Shown here: positions 1-8,168 of the stretch, piece by piece | How positions within the stretch are numbered: the stretch's first letter is position 1 | How the letters are laid out: each line of letters begins with the position of its first letter | Assembly (NCBI GenBank): GCA_964647705.1 | Contig: CAZYIW010000029.1 | Location: 1-16,701 of the forward strand | From: CAZYIW01 sp964647705 | GTDB lineage: Bacteria > Pseudomonadota > Gammaproteobacteria > PS1 > Pseudothioglobaceae | Direction: 5' to 3' | DNA length: 16,701 nt | Program-made: the position numbers and the translations under genes | The notes under the pieces: model-generated | Database searches by the model: none | Told to the model about the DNA's origin: nothing | What the model saw: only the letters and a program-made list of their open reading frames with translations

Positions 1-628
1 TTTTATCCACTTGAGGTACGCTCTGTGTGCCGTACGCAAGCGCAGCCACAGCTTGAGCACCACCGATGGTAAATACTTGATCAACACCAGACAAATAGGC
101 AGCTGCCAATACCAATTGATTGGTTTGACCACCTGGCGTAGGTACCACCATGATTAATTCTTTAACACCAGCAACTTTGGCAGGAATGGCATTCATGAGA
201 ACTGACGAAGGATACGCAGCTTTACCCCCTGGTACATAAAGCCCAACGCGATCCAATGGTGTGATTTTTTGCCCCAACATGGTGCCATCATCTTCAGTAT
301 AACTCCAAGTGTCTTGAACTTGTTTTTGGTGGTAGCTACGAACTCGGTCTGCGGCAATTTGTAGCGCTGAGCTTTCAGCTATAGCTAAAGTATCAAACGC
401 TTCCTTAAGCACTGATTTGGATAAAATTAATTCTTGCATTGAATCGATACTCATCGCGTCGAAGCGATTGGTAAAGTCAACCAATGCTTGATCACCATTT
501 GTGCGAATGCTGGAGATAATACCATCAACGGTATTTACTACTGTTTTGTTAGACACACTTTCCCAAGCTAACAAGTCAGAAAGTTTGTCTTGAAAGTTTT
601 TTTGTGTGGATGAGAGCTTGGCAATCAT
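1..628 (-). CDS. hisD: Histidinol dehydrogenase, N-terminal part (runs off left edge)
   Basis: Catalyses the last two steps of histidine synthesis, NAD-dependent oxidation of L-histidinol through the aldehyde to L-histidine, using a zinc ion, in the cytoplasm. The 209 residues visible are about half of the usual 430. They carry the very conserved HisD stretch GLYVPGGKAAYPSSVLMNAI at about residues 129-148 and TIGGAQAVAALAYGTQ near residue 195, where the nucleotide-binding half lies. The zinc and catalytic histidine residues are in the missing half. The start ATG (626-628) overlaps the hisG stop as ATGA, so the two are probably translationally coupled in one transcript with murA. No frameshift is seen in the visible part. 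Identity is very secure. Confidence 0.97.
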   Translation of the reverse strand, partial: MIAKLSSTQKNFQDKLSDLLAWESVSNKTVVNTVDGIISSIRTNGDQALVDFTNRFDAMSIDSMQELILSKSVLKEAFDTLAIAESSALQIAADRVRSYHQKQVQDTWSYTEDDGTMLGQKITPLDRVGLYVPGGKAAYPSSVLMNAIPAKVAGVKELIMVVPTPGGQTNQLVLAAAYLSGVDQVFTIGGAQAVAALAYGTQSVPQVDK

Positions 629-1242
629 AGTGAATTTTCAATTCTAGAAACCCATTCCTTAATTTGAGCATTTTTGGTTTTGAATGAAGCGCTATTAACC
701 ACTAATCTAGAAGAAATATCTTCAATGTGCTCAAGTGGTTTTAGGCCATTGGCTTTGAGTGTATTGCCAGTATCCACCAAATCAACAATACAATCAGCCA
801 GACCCACAACAGGGGCAAGCTCCATTGCACCATAGAGTTTAATCACCTCAATTTGTTGATTTTTTTTCTCAAAATAGTGTTTGGCTGGATTCACATATTT
901 GGTCGCAATTCTCAGTGTATTGCGTTCTAAGTTTTTTTCAGATTGAGCAGCCACCATCAACTGGCATTTAGCAATACCAAGGTCTAATAGTTCAAACAAA
1001 CCATTGGCACCATGTTCAAGTATCACATCTTTACCAGCAATACCCATATCAGCAGCACCGTGTTGCACAAAAACAGGCACATCAGTAGCTCGAATAACAA
1101 TCACTTTCACAGCATCTAGATTGGTGTCAAGAATCAGTTTTCGAGAGTTGAGTTCATTCTCAGAGATCTCTAGCCCCGCCTTTTGAAGCAACGGTAGAGT
1201 CTCTTTTAAAATTCTTCCTTTAGATAGGGCAATGGTTAACAT
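625..1242 (-). CDS. hisG: ATP phosphoribosyltransferase, short form, catalytic subunit
   Basis: Condenses ATP with PRPP, the first and feedback-controlled step of histidine synthesis. The protein begins MLTIALSKGRI, typical of the family, and has the ligand-binding GIAGKDVILE and the PRPP-loop stretch DLVDTGNTLKANGL. At about 205 residues it is the short form, which lacks the C-terminal regulatory ACT-like domain of the roughly 300-residue enterobacterial enzyme. Short forms work with the HisZ subunit, which is not in this window. I chose the ATG at 1240-1242 because it matches family N-termini and lies one base after the murA stop; a TTG at 1261-1263 would add seven residues and overlap murA by 20 bases. 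It overlaps hisD by four bases downstream. Confidence 0.96.
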   Translation of the reverse strand: MLTIALSKGRILKETLPLLQKAGLEISENELNSRKLILDTNLDAVKVIVIRATDVPVFVQHGAADMGIAGKDVILEHGANGLFELLDLGIAKCQLMVAAQSEKNLERNTLRIATKYVNPAKHYFEKKNQQIEVIKLYGAMELAPVVGLADCIVDLVDTGNTLKANGLKPLEHIEDISSRLVVNSASFKTKNAQIKEWVSRIENSL

Positions 1243-1243
1243 A

Positions 1244-2503
1244 TCAGTCTTGTATTCGTTCAATATTCGCGCCTAATAGTTGTAGTTTTTCCTCAATGGT
1301 TTCATATCCACGATCTAGGTGATACACGCGATCAATAGTTGTGGTGCCATTTGCAGCTAACCCCGCCAATACCAAAGAAGCCGAGGCCCTAAGGTCAGTT
1401 GCCATCAAATTCGCACCTGTGAGCGATTTTACACCTTTGCATACCACAGTGTTGCCTTCAAGCGAAAGGTTAGCCCCCATACGAGAGAGTTCTGGAATAT
1501 GCATAAAGCGATTTTCAAAGATTGTCTCAGTGATGGTGCTATGCCCATCTGCAATGGAATTAAGAGCGGTAAATTGTGCTTGCATATCGGTTGGAAAATT
1601 AGGGTAAGTTCCAGTTTTAACACTGACCGCTTTAGGTCTTCTTCCCCGCATATCCAGAGAAATTGAGTTTTTTCCAGTTTTGATGTCAGCGCCAATTTCA
1701 ATTAACTTGCCAATAATACTGCGCATCGACTGTGGACGAATGTTTTTAACTGTCACTGAGCCGCCAGTAATTGCAGCTGCAACTAAATAGGTACCAGCTT
1801 CAATTCTATCCGGACAAACATCATGAGTAACACCACTGAGTTTTTTTACTCCTTTGACAGTCAAAGTAGAAGTGCCTTCACCAGATATTTTTGCCCCCAT
1901 TTTTTTCAAACAGAGGATTAAATCGGTAATTTCTGGCTCTTGTGCAGCGTTATAGATAGTAGTGGTTCCTTTGGCAAGCGTTGCAGCCATAATAATATTT
2001 TCGGTTGCTGTTACCGAGATTTGGTCAAAGCTGATGTTGGTGCCAATTAACCTATCTGCCTGAGCATAAATATAGCCATTTTCCACTTCAATAGTTGCAC
2101 CGAGCTCTTCCAAGGCTTTCAAGTGTAGGTTAACAGGGCGAGAACCAATGGCACAACCACCAGGCAAAGAAACTTTAGCTTGTTTATATTTGGCCAACAT
2201 TGGGCCTAGCGTTAAGATTGAGGCTCGCATGGTTTTTACCATAGCGTATTCTGCCACTAAAGTGGTAAGATTTGATGAATCAACAAACAAGGAGCCGTCA
2301 GACTCTAAAATGAATTCAGCCCCCATATCCATCAACAATCTAAGCGTGGTAGATACATCAGAAAGATGTGGAGTATTGGTCAATTTAATAGGTTCATCTG
2401 CAAGAATTGAAGCAAATAAAATCGGCAGAGAGGAATTTTTTGACCCTGCGATATTGATACTACCCTCCAGAGGTGTACCACCATTAATAACCAATTTATA
2501 CAT
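1244..2503 (-). CDS. murA: UDP-N-acetylglucosamine 1-carboxyvinyltransferase
   Basis: Transfers enolpyruvate from PEP to UDP-GlcNAc, the first committed step of peptidoglycan synthesis, in the cytoplasm. The 419 residues match the usual length. The catalytic residues are in place: Lys22 in GSKNSSLP, the fosfomycin-target cysteine Cys117 in PGGCAIGSR (115 in E. coli), the Asp in FPTDMQAQ near residue 306, Arg372 in DLRASASLVLAG and Arg398 in LDRGYE. With Cys present the enzyme should be of the fosfomycin-sensitive type. It lies 44 bases after mlaC and one base before hisG, so it is probably in one operon with both. In E. coli-like genomes mlaB and ibaG sit between mlaC and murA; here they do not. 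Confidence 0.98.
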   Translation of the reverse strand: MYKLVINGGTPLEGSINIAGSKNSSLPILFASILADEPIKLTNTPHLSDVSTTLRLLMDMGAEFILESDGSLFVDSSNLTTLVAEYAMVKTMRASILTLGPMLAKYKQAKVSLPGGCAIGSRPVNLHLKALEELGATIEVENGYIYAQADRLIGTNISFDQISVTATENIIMAATLAKGTTTIYNAAQEPEITDLILCLKKMGAKISGEGTSTLTVKGVKKLSGVTHDVCPDRIEAGTYLVAAAITGGSVTVKNIRPQSMRSIIGKLIEIGADIKTGKNSISLDMRGRRPKAVSVKTGTYPNFPTDMQAQFTALNSIADGHSTITETIFENRFMHIPELSRMGANLSLEGNTVVCKGVKSLTGANLMATDLRASASLVLAGLAANGTTTIDRVYHLDRGYETIEEKLQLLGANIERIQD

Positions 2504-2547
2504 TGCTCAACCCAAGAACTTTAAGCACTATATTTTACTTGAGTGTT

Positions 2548-3207
2548 TTATTTTAGTTTGGCCAATCTCTCAGTTGTTTTGGTAACCAAGCTATCCAAAC
2601 CTTTGCGTTTAATGTGTGAATCAAACTGTGCACGATAGTTTTTCATCAAGCTTACCCCTGAGAATATTAGGTCGTAGACTCTCCAATGACTCGAGCGAAT
2701 CATTTTTAAGGTTATATTAAAAGGCTTAGGGTCGTCGTTAAGGTTGATAATCAATTTAACAATGGCTTTATTGTCTTTTCTTTTAATCTCTGGATCAACC
2801 GCAATATTAACACTATCAAGCCTATCATAAGTAGACAAAATACCAGCATAATCTTTGATGAGTGAATAGGTGATATAGTCTTGAAAAATTAATTGTTGAT
2901 TGGGATTGAGCCCAGCCCAGTGTTTTTTAAGCGCCAGTTCAGTGGATACGTCCATGGCGATGTAGGGCATAAGCTTGATTTGAATTAAGCTTTTAACATT
3001 CTCCAAAGAATCTTTTTTTTGTTTTTTTAGCTCTTTTAAAGAGGAGAGTGCATCCACCATAATGCTCAGGGCTGCAGTGCCTGGCGGGTCGATGATCTCA
3101 ATCACAGAATCGTTCATGGCCTTGATTGGATTTGGCATAGGGGGAATAGGATTGGCAATTGCCCAGTTCATGCAAAAAATACCCAATATAATGACAAAAC
3201 GTTTCAT
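2548..3207 (-). CDS. mlaC: Periplasmic phospholipid-binding protein MlaC (Ttg2D family)
   Basis: Soluble periplasmic carrier that moves phospholipids between the outer-membrane MlaA complex and the inner-membrane MlaFEDB transporter to keep outer-membrane asymmetry. A signal peptide is visible at residues 1-18 (MKRFVIILGIFCMNWAIA, cut before NPIPP). The C-terminal two thirds fit the family: LNPNQQLIFQDYITYSLIKD, then a strand-rich lipid-binding part ending in WRVYDLIFSGVSLMKNYRAQ. The stretch between the signal and the core, with a run rich in Lys and Leu at about 58-72, seems longer than usual. Start: two ATGs are adjacent (3205-3210); AGGA lies six bases before the second and three before the first, so I chose the second. 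The mlaFED and mlaB partners are not next to it. Confidence 0.9.
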   Translation of the reverse strand: MKRFVIILGIFCMNWAIANPIPPMPNPIKAMNDSVIEIIDPPGTAALSIMVDALSSLKELKKQKKDSLENVKSLIQIKLMPYIAMDVSTELALKKHWAGLNPNQQLIFQDYITYSLIKDYAGILSTYDRLDSVNIAVDPEIKRKDNKAIVKLIINLNDDPKPFNITLKMIRSSHWRVYDLIFSGVSLMKNYRAQFDSHIKRKGLDSLVTKTTERLAKLK

Positions 3208-3232
3208 CATGTTTCCTGTACCAAAATAAGAC

Positions 3233-3240
3233 ATTATATT
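3233..3240. promoter_or_regulatory. Overlapping divergent -10 elements for mlaC and uvrC
   Basis: The 46 bases between the mlaC and uvrC starts must hold both promoters unless these are read from elsewhere. On the minus strand 3238-3233 reads TATAAT, a perfect -10 for the mlaC run, about 26 bases before the ATG. On the plus strand 3235-3240 reads TATATT, which could serve uvrC with a leader of only a few bases. Neither has a convincing -35 box. If both are real they cannot be occupied at once. Confidence 0.4.
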
Positions 3241-3253
3241 TTACCTTTTCTTG

Positions 3254-5038
3254 ATGATAATTAAAGAGAAATTAAAAACTTTAACCACTGCCCCAGGTGT
3301 GTATCAAATGATAGACAAACAGGGTCAGACACTGTATATCGGTAAGGCCAAAAACCTAAAAAAAAGGGTGTCTAGTTACTTTACCAAAACACACTCAGAT
3401 AAAAAAACCCAGGTCTTGGTAGCTAATATTAATGATTTTGAAGTGTTGGTGACCAATACTGAAACACAAGCTTTGTTATTAGAAAATGAGTTAATAAAAC
3501 AAAACAAACCTCGTTATAACATTTTGTTAAAGGATGCCAAAAGCTATCCTTATATTTTTATCAGCGATGACAACCACCCAAGAGCAGGTTTTTACCGCGG
3601 AAAAAGAGACAAAAATTTTGAGTATTTTGGTCCTTACCCTTCGGCACATGTGGTGCGAGATTCTTTAACACTGCTAAAAAAGATTTTTAAAGTTAGACAG
3701 TGTACAAACAGTGTTTACCAATCAAGATCAAGGCCTTGTTTAGAATATCAAATTGATTTTTGCAGTGCGCCTTGTGTCGGCAAAATCAAAGACGAGGATT
3801 ATCAACACGATGTGGAGATGATGTCATTGTTTCTCCAAGGTAAGGGAACAGAAATCTTAGATAAGGTTTCACAAAAAATGCAAGCTGCATCCAAAAACCT
3901 AGATTTTGAGTTGGCAGTACATTATCGGGATCAGCTTATTGGGCTTAGAAGCATTCAGGAACAACACAGCTCGCAAACCATGGACAATATGGACGTTATC
4001 AGTGTGGCACAAAAAGACACCACCTGTGCAGTAGAGGTGATTTTTGTGCGTTCGGGCAAGCAGGTAGGACAGGAATGTGTTTTTCCGAAAAATACAAAAT
4101 TTGCAAGCAAAGATGAGGTTTTGATGGCTTTTTTGTCACAATATTATTTTGATAAGGATGTGCCGAAACAAATTCTACTCAATCAAAAATTAAAAGAAAA
4201 AGCCTTAATGGCAAAGGCACTTAATACCCGTATTATTGATAACCCAAACAAAGACAAGCAACATTTTTTAAATATTGCTAACTTGACAGCCGAACAAAAT
4301 CTCAAACAACGTATTGAATCCAAATACACAAAGCTTAAACAGTTAAAAGCACTACAAAAAACATTGGCCTTTAAAGAGTTGCCAGAGGTTATTGAATGTT
4401 TTGATATTTCGCATACATCAGGTGAAGCTACCACCGCCTCTTGCGTGGTGTTTGAAAAGGGTATAGCTAAGAGGAGTCGCTATCGTCAGTTTAATATTAA
4501 AGACATCAATCCAGGAGATGACTATGCGGCTATTAATCAAGCTGTCTATCGTCGCTATTCACGTTTATTAAAAGACAAAAAACCCATGCCACATTTGATA
4601 CTCATTGACGGCGGAATAGGTCAGCTCAATCAGGCGATTATGGTAATGGATTCAATCGGCATAGAATCAGCAAAACTTGTTGGCGTTGCTAAAGGAGAAG
4701 GGCGTAAGGCAGGGCTTGAAACACTGATTATGAAAAATTTCGCAAAAACGCAAAAAATCAACCTAGCACCCCATGACCCAGCACTGCTGTTAATTAATCA
4801 TATTCGTGATGAGGCGCATCGTTTTGCCATTCAAAACCATCGCAAAAAACGCGGAAAAAAACGCAACCAATCGCCTCTAGAGCAAATATCCGGTGTAGGC
4901 AAGCAAAAACGCCAAGCATTACTCAATTATTTTGGTGGATTACAAGAGATAAAAAAAGCCTCGGTTAATGAGCTTGTAAAAGTCAATGGTATTAATAAAG
5001 TTTTAGCGACTAAAATAATGGATAGTTTTAAATCATAG
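3254..5038 (+). CDS. uvrC: Excinuclease ABC subunit C
   Basis: Makes the two incisions around DNA lesions in nucleotide excision repair, after UvrA2B has loaded UvrB on the damage. Domains in order: GIY-YIG nuclease at residues 15-95 (GVY at 15, YIG at 28, Arg38) for the 3' cut; a four-cysteine segment (CTNSVY...CLEYQIDFCSAPC, about 150-175), reported in the family to hold an iron-sulfur cluster; a UVR helix pair contacting UvrB (about 200-235); the RNase H-like domain for the 5' cut, beginning ECFDISHTSGE near 380; and a tandem helix-hairpin-helix at the end (ISGVGKQKRQALL and VNGINKVLATKI). Length 594 is usual. ATG at 3254 was preferred to the TTG directly before it; no clear ribosome binding site is seen. 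Confidence 0.97.
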   Translation: MIIKEKLKTLTTAPGVYQMIDKQGQTLYIGKAKNLKKRVSSYFTKTHSDKKTQVLVANINDFEVLVTNTETQALLLENELIKQNKPRYNILLKDAKSYPYIFISDDNHPRAGFYRGKRDKNFEYFGPYPSAHVVRDSLTLLKKIFKVRQCTNSVYQSRSRPCLEYQIDFCSAPCVGKIKDEDYQHDVEMMSLFLQGKGTEILDKVSQKMQAASKNLDFELAVHYRDQLIGLRSIQEQHSSQTMDNMDVISVAQKDTTCAVEVIFVRSGKQVGQECVFPKNTKFASKDEVLMAFLSQYYFDKDVPKQILLNQKLKEKALMAKALNTRIIDNPNKDKQHFLNIANLTAEQNLKQRIESKYTKLKQLKALQKTLAFKELPEVIECFDISHTSGEATTASCVVFEKGIAKRSRYRQFNIKDINPGDDYAAINQAVYRRYSRLLKDKKPMPHLILIDGGIGQLNQAIMVMDSIGIESAKLVGVAKGEGRKAGLETLIMKNFAKTQKINLAPHDPALLLINHIRDEAHRFAIQNHRKKRGKKRNQSPLEQISGVGKQKRQALLNYFGGLQEIKKASVNELVKVNGINKVLATKIMDSFKS

Positions 5039-5044
5039 GTAGGT

Positions 5045-5200
5045 ATGGTAAGAATTTTATTAATCATTTTTGGGTTTGCATTGGTTATTTGGTTTATCAG
5101 TAATAAAATCCTAGACAAGCACTTGCCTTTGGCCCGTGTAATGGCCACAGCTATCGTTATTACTACGGTATTGGTGGTAATGTCTTATTTGTTTGAATAG
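5045..5200 (+). CDS. Two-helix mini membrane protein, unrecognised
   Basis: A 51-residue frame starting six bases after the uvrC stop. The sequence is two hydrophobic helices (about residues 3-19, from MVRILLIIFGFALVIWFI, and 31-50, ending IVITTVLVVMSYLFE) joined by a short loop rich in charged residues (SNKILDKHLPLAR). The first helix begins with one Arg, so both ends may face the cytoplasm side or the periplasm depending on the loop charge; I cannot settle the topology. AGGTAGGT lies directly upstream of the ATG and gives a usable ribosome binding site, and the position suggests cotranscription with uvrC. In enterobacteria pgsA follows uvrC; this is not pgsA. The stop abuts the stop of the convergent HAD gene. 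I do not recognise a family; function unknown. Confidence 0.7.
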   Translation: MVRILLIIFGFALVIWFISNKILDKHLPLARVMATAIVITTVLVVMSYLFE

Positions 5201-5836
5201 TTATTTTTTTGACACCAGCGTAACGTTGAGATGGCGAGTTTTGTCAATTACGCGTTTAGAGGCGTTAACCAATATGGCTGTATCGGCAGCTTCCCATACT
5301 GGCATATCTCGCATATGATCACCCATATAATCAAAACCTTTACTGCCAAAACGCTCAATGAGCTTTTTGGCCTTATTATGCGAGGAAAGGTTGAACTCGG
5401 CATTTGAAGCCATCACATCATCGAAAAGAGATTGATTCGCCGCTCGTGTGTTCACAGCAGTTTGCTGTTCATTGAATAAGTCCAAATTTTGTGCACTGCT
5501 GGCAACAGTCTCTTGATTGCCAACGGTTTGAAAATATTTAACCACAGCAAAAGCATAAGTCTTATGAGAGGCTGTAGCCAAGACTACTTGAGTGTATTGA
5601 TCCTTGTGTTCATTAATAAAATCAATAACTTGCTTATTATAGGGCAGTGTTTTGACGTCAATATCAAAACGCCTAACCAATTGATCTTTTAGGTAGCCTT
5701 TGCCACGCATAAACCAATAGGGGAAAAACAAAATAAGAAAAGGGTTTTTTTTCAAAACCCCAAGCGAAGATTCAAATAATAAATCAGTGTGAATCAATGT
5801 GTGATCCAAATCCACCACCAGTACTTTTTTATTCAT
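5201..5836 (-). CDS. HAD-superfamily phosphatase, UbiA-associated type, stand-alone
   Basis: A haloacid dehalogenase-like hydrolase, probably a cytoplasmic phosphatase; substrate unknown. HAD motifs: I, DLDHT with nucleophile Asp9 and acid-base Asp11; II, Thr/Ser in LATAS (86-90); III, a Lys in SHNKAKKL (about 155-158); IV, GDHMRDMPVW with Asp173 and Asp177. The early FFPYWFMRGKGYLKDQL and the LATAS and GFDYMGD blocks resemble the HAD module that in many bacteria is fused in front of a UbiA-type prenyltransferase. Here there is no prenyltransferase part and the protein ends at 211 residues. About 30 residues (104-136, rich in Gln and Asn) lie between motifs II and III where relatives I remember have a short link to LFDxVxAS. 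The start overlaps the uup stop (TGATG), so it is probably made with Uup. Confidence 0.85.
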   Translation of the reverse strand: MNKKVLVVDLDHTLIHTDLLFESSLGVLKKNPFLILFFPYWFMRGKGYLKDQLVRRFDIDVKTLPYNKQVIDFINEHKDQYTQVVLATASHKTYAFAVVKYFQTVGNQETVASSAQNLDLFNEQQTAVNTRAANQSLFDDVMASNAEFNLSSHNKAKKLIERFGSKGFDYMGDHMRDMPVWEAADTAILVNASKRVIDKTRHLNVTLVSKK

Positions 5837-7692
5837 CAGTGGTTTTCAAGTTCACTCCATTTTTCATAAAGTATCTCAAGCTCAGATTCTAATTTGGCCA
5901 ATTTTATCATTTCATCTTGCGATTCGTTGGATTGATAAAATTCTGGATCGGCCAATCGCAATTGTATCTCACCAATATTAATTTCTAATTTTTCAATTTT
6001 TTCAGGTATTTTTTTTAATTCTTGTTGTTCTTTATAACTGAGTTTCTTTTTTTGAAGGTTTTTCTCATTACTAATTTGTTTTTTATTTTTCTTAACTTTA
6101 TTGCTCTTATCTTTTTGTTTTTGCAAGAGATAATCGTCATAACCACCGGCATATTGATTAACAACAGCATTGCCATCCATGACTATGGTAGAGCCTACCA
6201 CGTTGTTGATAAACGTTCTATCATGAGAGATAAGAATCAATGTGCCGGTATAGTCCACCAACATCTCTTCTAATAACTCTAACGTTTCAACGTCTAAATC
6301 GTTGGTGGGTTCGTCCAACACCAAAAGATTGGCTGGTTTGGATAGGATTTTTGCCAACATGAGTCGATTTTTCTCTCCACCGGAGAACATGCGAATTGGC
6401 GCCATGGCTTGCTTGGCAGTAAAAAGAAATTGGCGCAGATAGCCAATAATATGCATATTTTTCCCACCCACTTCGATACGTTCTCTGCCTTCAGAGACAA
6501 AATCCATGGCTTTGGTGTTTGGATTGAGTGAGTCACGCATTTGATCGAAGTAAGCCAGTTCAATGGTTTTAGATCGACGAATTGAGCCTTTATCAGGTTT
6601 GAGTTGCCCAAGTAGTAACTTTACCAAGGTAGATTTTCCTGTACCGTTACCACCGATAATACCAATCTTTTCTCCCTTCAGGACCAACATAGAGAAGTCT
6701 TCAAGCAGTTTATTTTTGCCGATTGAATAAGAGATATTTTTTACCTCGAACACCAATTTCGAAGTGCGCTTTTCATCCTCAACAACAGAATGAATTTTGA
6801 CCGCACCTTGTTTTTTGCGACGACTAATAAATGTCTCTCGCATTTTCTTAAGTGCACGAACACGACCCTCATTGCGAGTTCTTCTGGCTTTAATGCCCTG
6901 ACGAATCCAACTCTCTTCTTGTGCCAATTTTTTATCAAAACGTTGATTGGCAATATCTTCTGCATGAAGTAACTGATCTTTTCTTTTGACATAATCGTAA
7001 TAGCCACACTCGAAGACAGAAAGATGCCCCCGATCAAGATCAAAAACTTTATTAACAATATTGGCAACAAACGAACGGTCATGGCTAATCAGAACTAAAG
7101 TGCCATGAAAATCAATCAACATTTTTTCCAGTTCTAAGATGGCGCTGATATCCATATGGTTGGTTGGCTCATCCAGTAATAATAAATCTGGTTCTTTAAT
7201 CAGTGATCTGGCCAACATCACTCGCCTTCTCCAACCGCCAGATAAGGTTGCTAGACGTGTATTCGCATCTAATGAGAATTTGTCTAATATGGCATGGATT
7301 TTATGAAGATAATCCCAAGCGTTGTGATGTTCAATTTGTGTTTGTAATTCGCTAGACTGTTCAAGTTGTTGCTGAACTAAACATTTTTGATATTGGCTAA
7401 TCAAATCTCCAATCTCGCCCAATCCGCTAGCCACAATCTCGAACAAAGTTTTATCACTGTCTTGAGGCAGGGTTTGCTCCAAGTAACTGATTATCGTATT
7501 GTTTTTTACCTTGAGCTTGCCATCATCTGCGTCAATTTTGCCTGCTAATAAGCGAAGCAGGGTAGATTTACCTTGCCCATTACGACCAATCAGGGCAATT
7601 TTGTCACCTTTACTGATGGTACTACTGATGCCATCAAAAATTGGCTTATCTGAAAAGCTCAATGTAATATCGTCTAATGTGATTAGTGGCAT
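5836..7692 (-). CDS. uup: ABC-F family ATPase Uup
   Basis: A soluble twin-ATPase protein of the ABC-F family, which binds near the ribosomal E site; Uup is linked in E. coli to precise transposon excision, genome stability and ribosome assembly. Both cassettes are intact: Walker A GRNGQGKST (36-44) and GGNGTGKST (347-355), signatures LSGGW (150) and FSGGE (436), Walker B LLLLDEPTNHMD (170-181) and LLVLDEPTNDLD (456-467), switch His at 204 and 490. The linker around 250-285 holds the Uup-typical FDKKLAQEESWIRQGIKARR, and a C-terminal basic linker and coiled coil (about 530-618, ending YEKWSELE) separate Uup from YheS and EttA. It has no membrane segment. The ATG at 7690-7692 lacks a clear ribosome binding site. 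It is the first gene of a pair with the HAD phosphatase. Confidence 0.95.
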   Translation of the reverse strand: MPLITLDDITLSFSDKPIFDGISSTISKGDKIALIGRNGQGKSTLLRLLAGKIDADDGKLKVKNNTIISYLEQTLPQDSDKTLFEIVASGLGEIGDLISQYQKCLVQQQLEQSSELQTQIEHHNAWDYLHKIHAILDKFSLDANTRLATLSGGWRRRVMLARSLIKEPDLLLLDEPTNHMDISAILELEKMLIDFHGTLVLISHDRSFVANIVNKVFDLDRGHLSVFECGYYDYVKRKDQLLHAEDIANQRFDKKLAQEESWIRQGIKARRTRNEGRVRALKKMRETFISRRKKQGAVKIHSVVEDEKRTSKLVFEVKNISYSIGKNKLLEDFSMLVLKGEKIGIIGGNGTGKSTLVKLLLGQLKPDKGSIRRSKTIELAYFDQMRDSLNPNTKAMDFVSEGRERIEVGGKNMHIIGYLRQFLFTAKQAMAPIRMFSGGEKNRLMLAKILSKPANLLVLDEPTNDLDVETLELLEEMLVDYTGTLILISHDRTFINNVVGSTIVMDGNAVVNQYAGGYDDYLLQKQKDKSNKVKKNKKQISNEKNLQKKKLSYKEQQELKKIPEKIEKLEINIGEIQLRLADPEFYQSNESQDEMIKLAKLESELEILYEKWSELENH

Positions 7693-7727
7693 AGGTTAAA
7701 ATTTATTTTTTATTGATTATTTTTACT

Positions 7728-8168
7728 ATGCGGTATTTTATTCGTTTTGTTTTGCTTATTGGCCTGATTCAGCCAGTTTTCGCCAGTAGTATTGAGGCCA
7801 AAAGTTTTGCAAATGCTACACAAGAGTCTCGTTACCAAACACTCGTTAATGAAATTTTGTGTCCTGTTTGTCAGGGCCAAAGTATTGGTGGGTCTAATGC
7901 CGGTTTGGCAAAAGACCTTCGAGAGAAAGTCAGAGAATTGATTCTCAAAGGTAATTCAGATGAGCAAATCATCAAATTTATGACAGATCGATATTCTGAT
8001 AAAGTCTCACTCAAACCACCAGTGAAGCCAAGCACTTACCCGCTTTGGTTTGGCGCTTTGGGTTTTTTGCTTTTGGGTCTGTTTTTCTTTTATAGATCTT
8101 TTAAGAAAAAGTCCAAACCCAGTGCTGACCCCATAAATACACAAAAGGCAAAGGATTTATTGAAATGA
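7728..8168 (+). CDS. ccmH: Cytochrome c maturation protein CcmH (CycL), N-terminal thiol-reductase domain
   Basis: Membrane-anchored periplasmic protein that keeps the CXXCH motif of apocytochrome c reduced and hands it to CcmF for heme attachment. Visible parts: signal peptide 1-19 (MRYFIRFVLLIGLIQPVFA), the redox motif CPVC (Cys45, Cys48) inside ILCPVCQGQSI, the three-helix core including LAKDLREKVRELI and FMTDRYSDKV, and one membrane helix at about 105-123 followed by a basic tail. At 146 residues it is the single-domain form without the TPR part of E. coli CcmH. ATG 7728 was chosen because it gives a proper signal peptide; a TTG at 7713 would add five residues. The other ccm genes are not near. 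It overlaps yjbQ as ATGA. Confidence 0.93.
   Translation: MRYFIRFVLLIGLIQPVFASSIEAKSFANATQESRYQTLVNEILCPVCQGQSIGGSNAGLAKDLREKVRELILKGNSDEQIIKFMTDRYSDKVSLKPPVKPSTYPLWFGALGFLLLGLFFFYRSFKKKSKPSADPINTQKAKDLLK

Noticed and set aside
1004..1186. Open frame on the strand opposite hisG, and similar ones opposite murA, uvrC, uup, lysS and rpsA
   Set aside because: They lie wholly inside well-identified genes, show no family features and arise from AT-rich codon use on the other strand.
5038..5203. Terminator between uvrC/mini-protein and the HAD gene
   Set aside because: The two stops abut and no stable stem with a T-tract was found.
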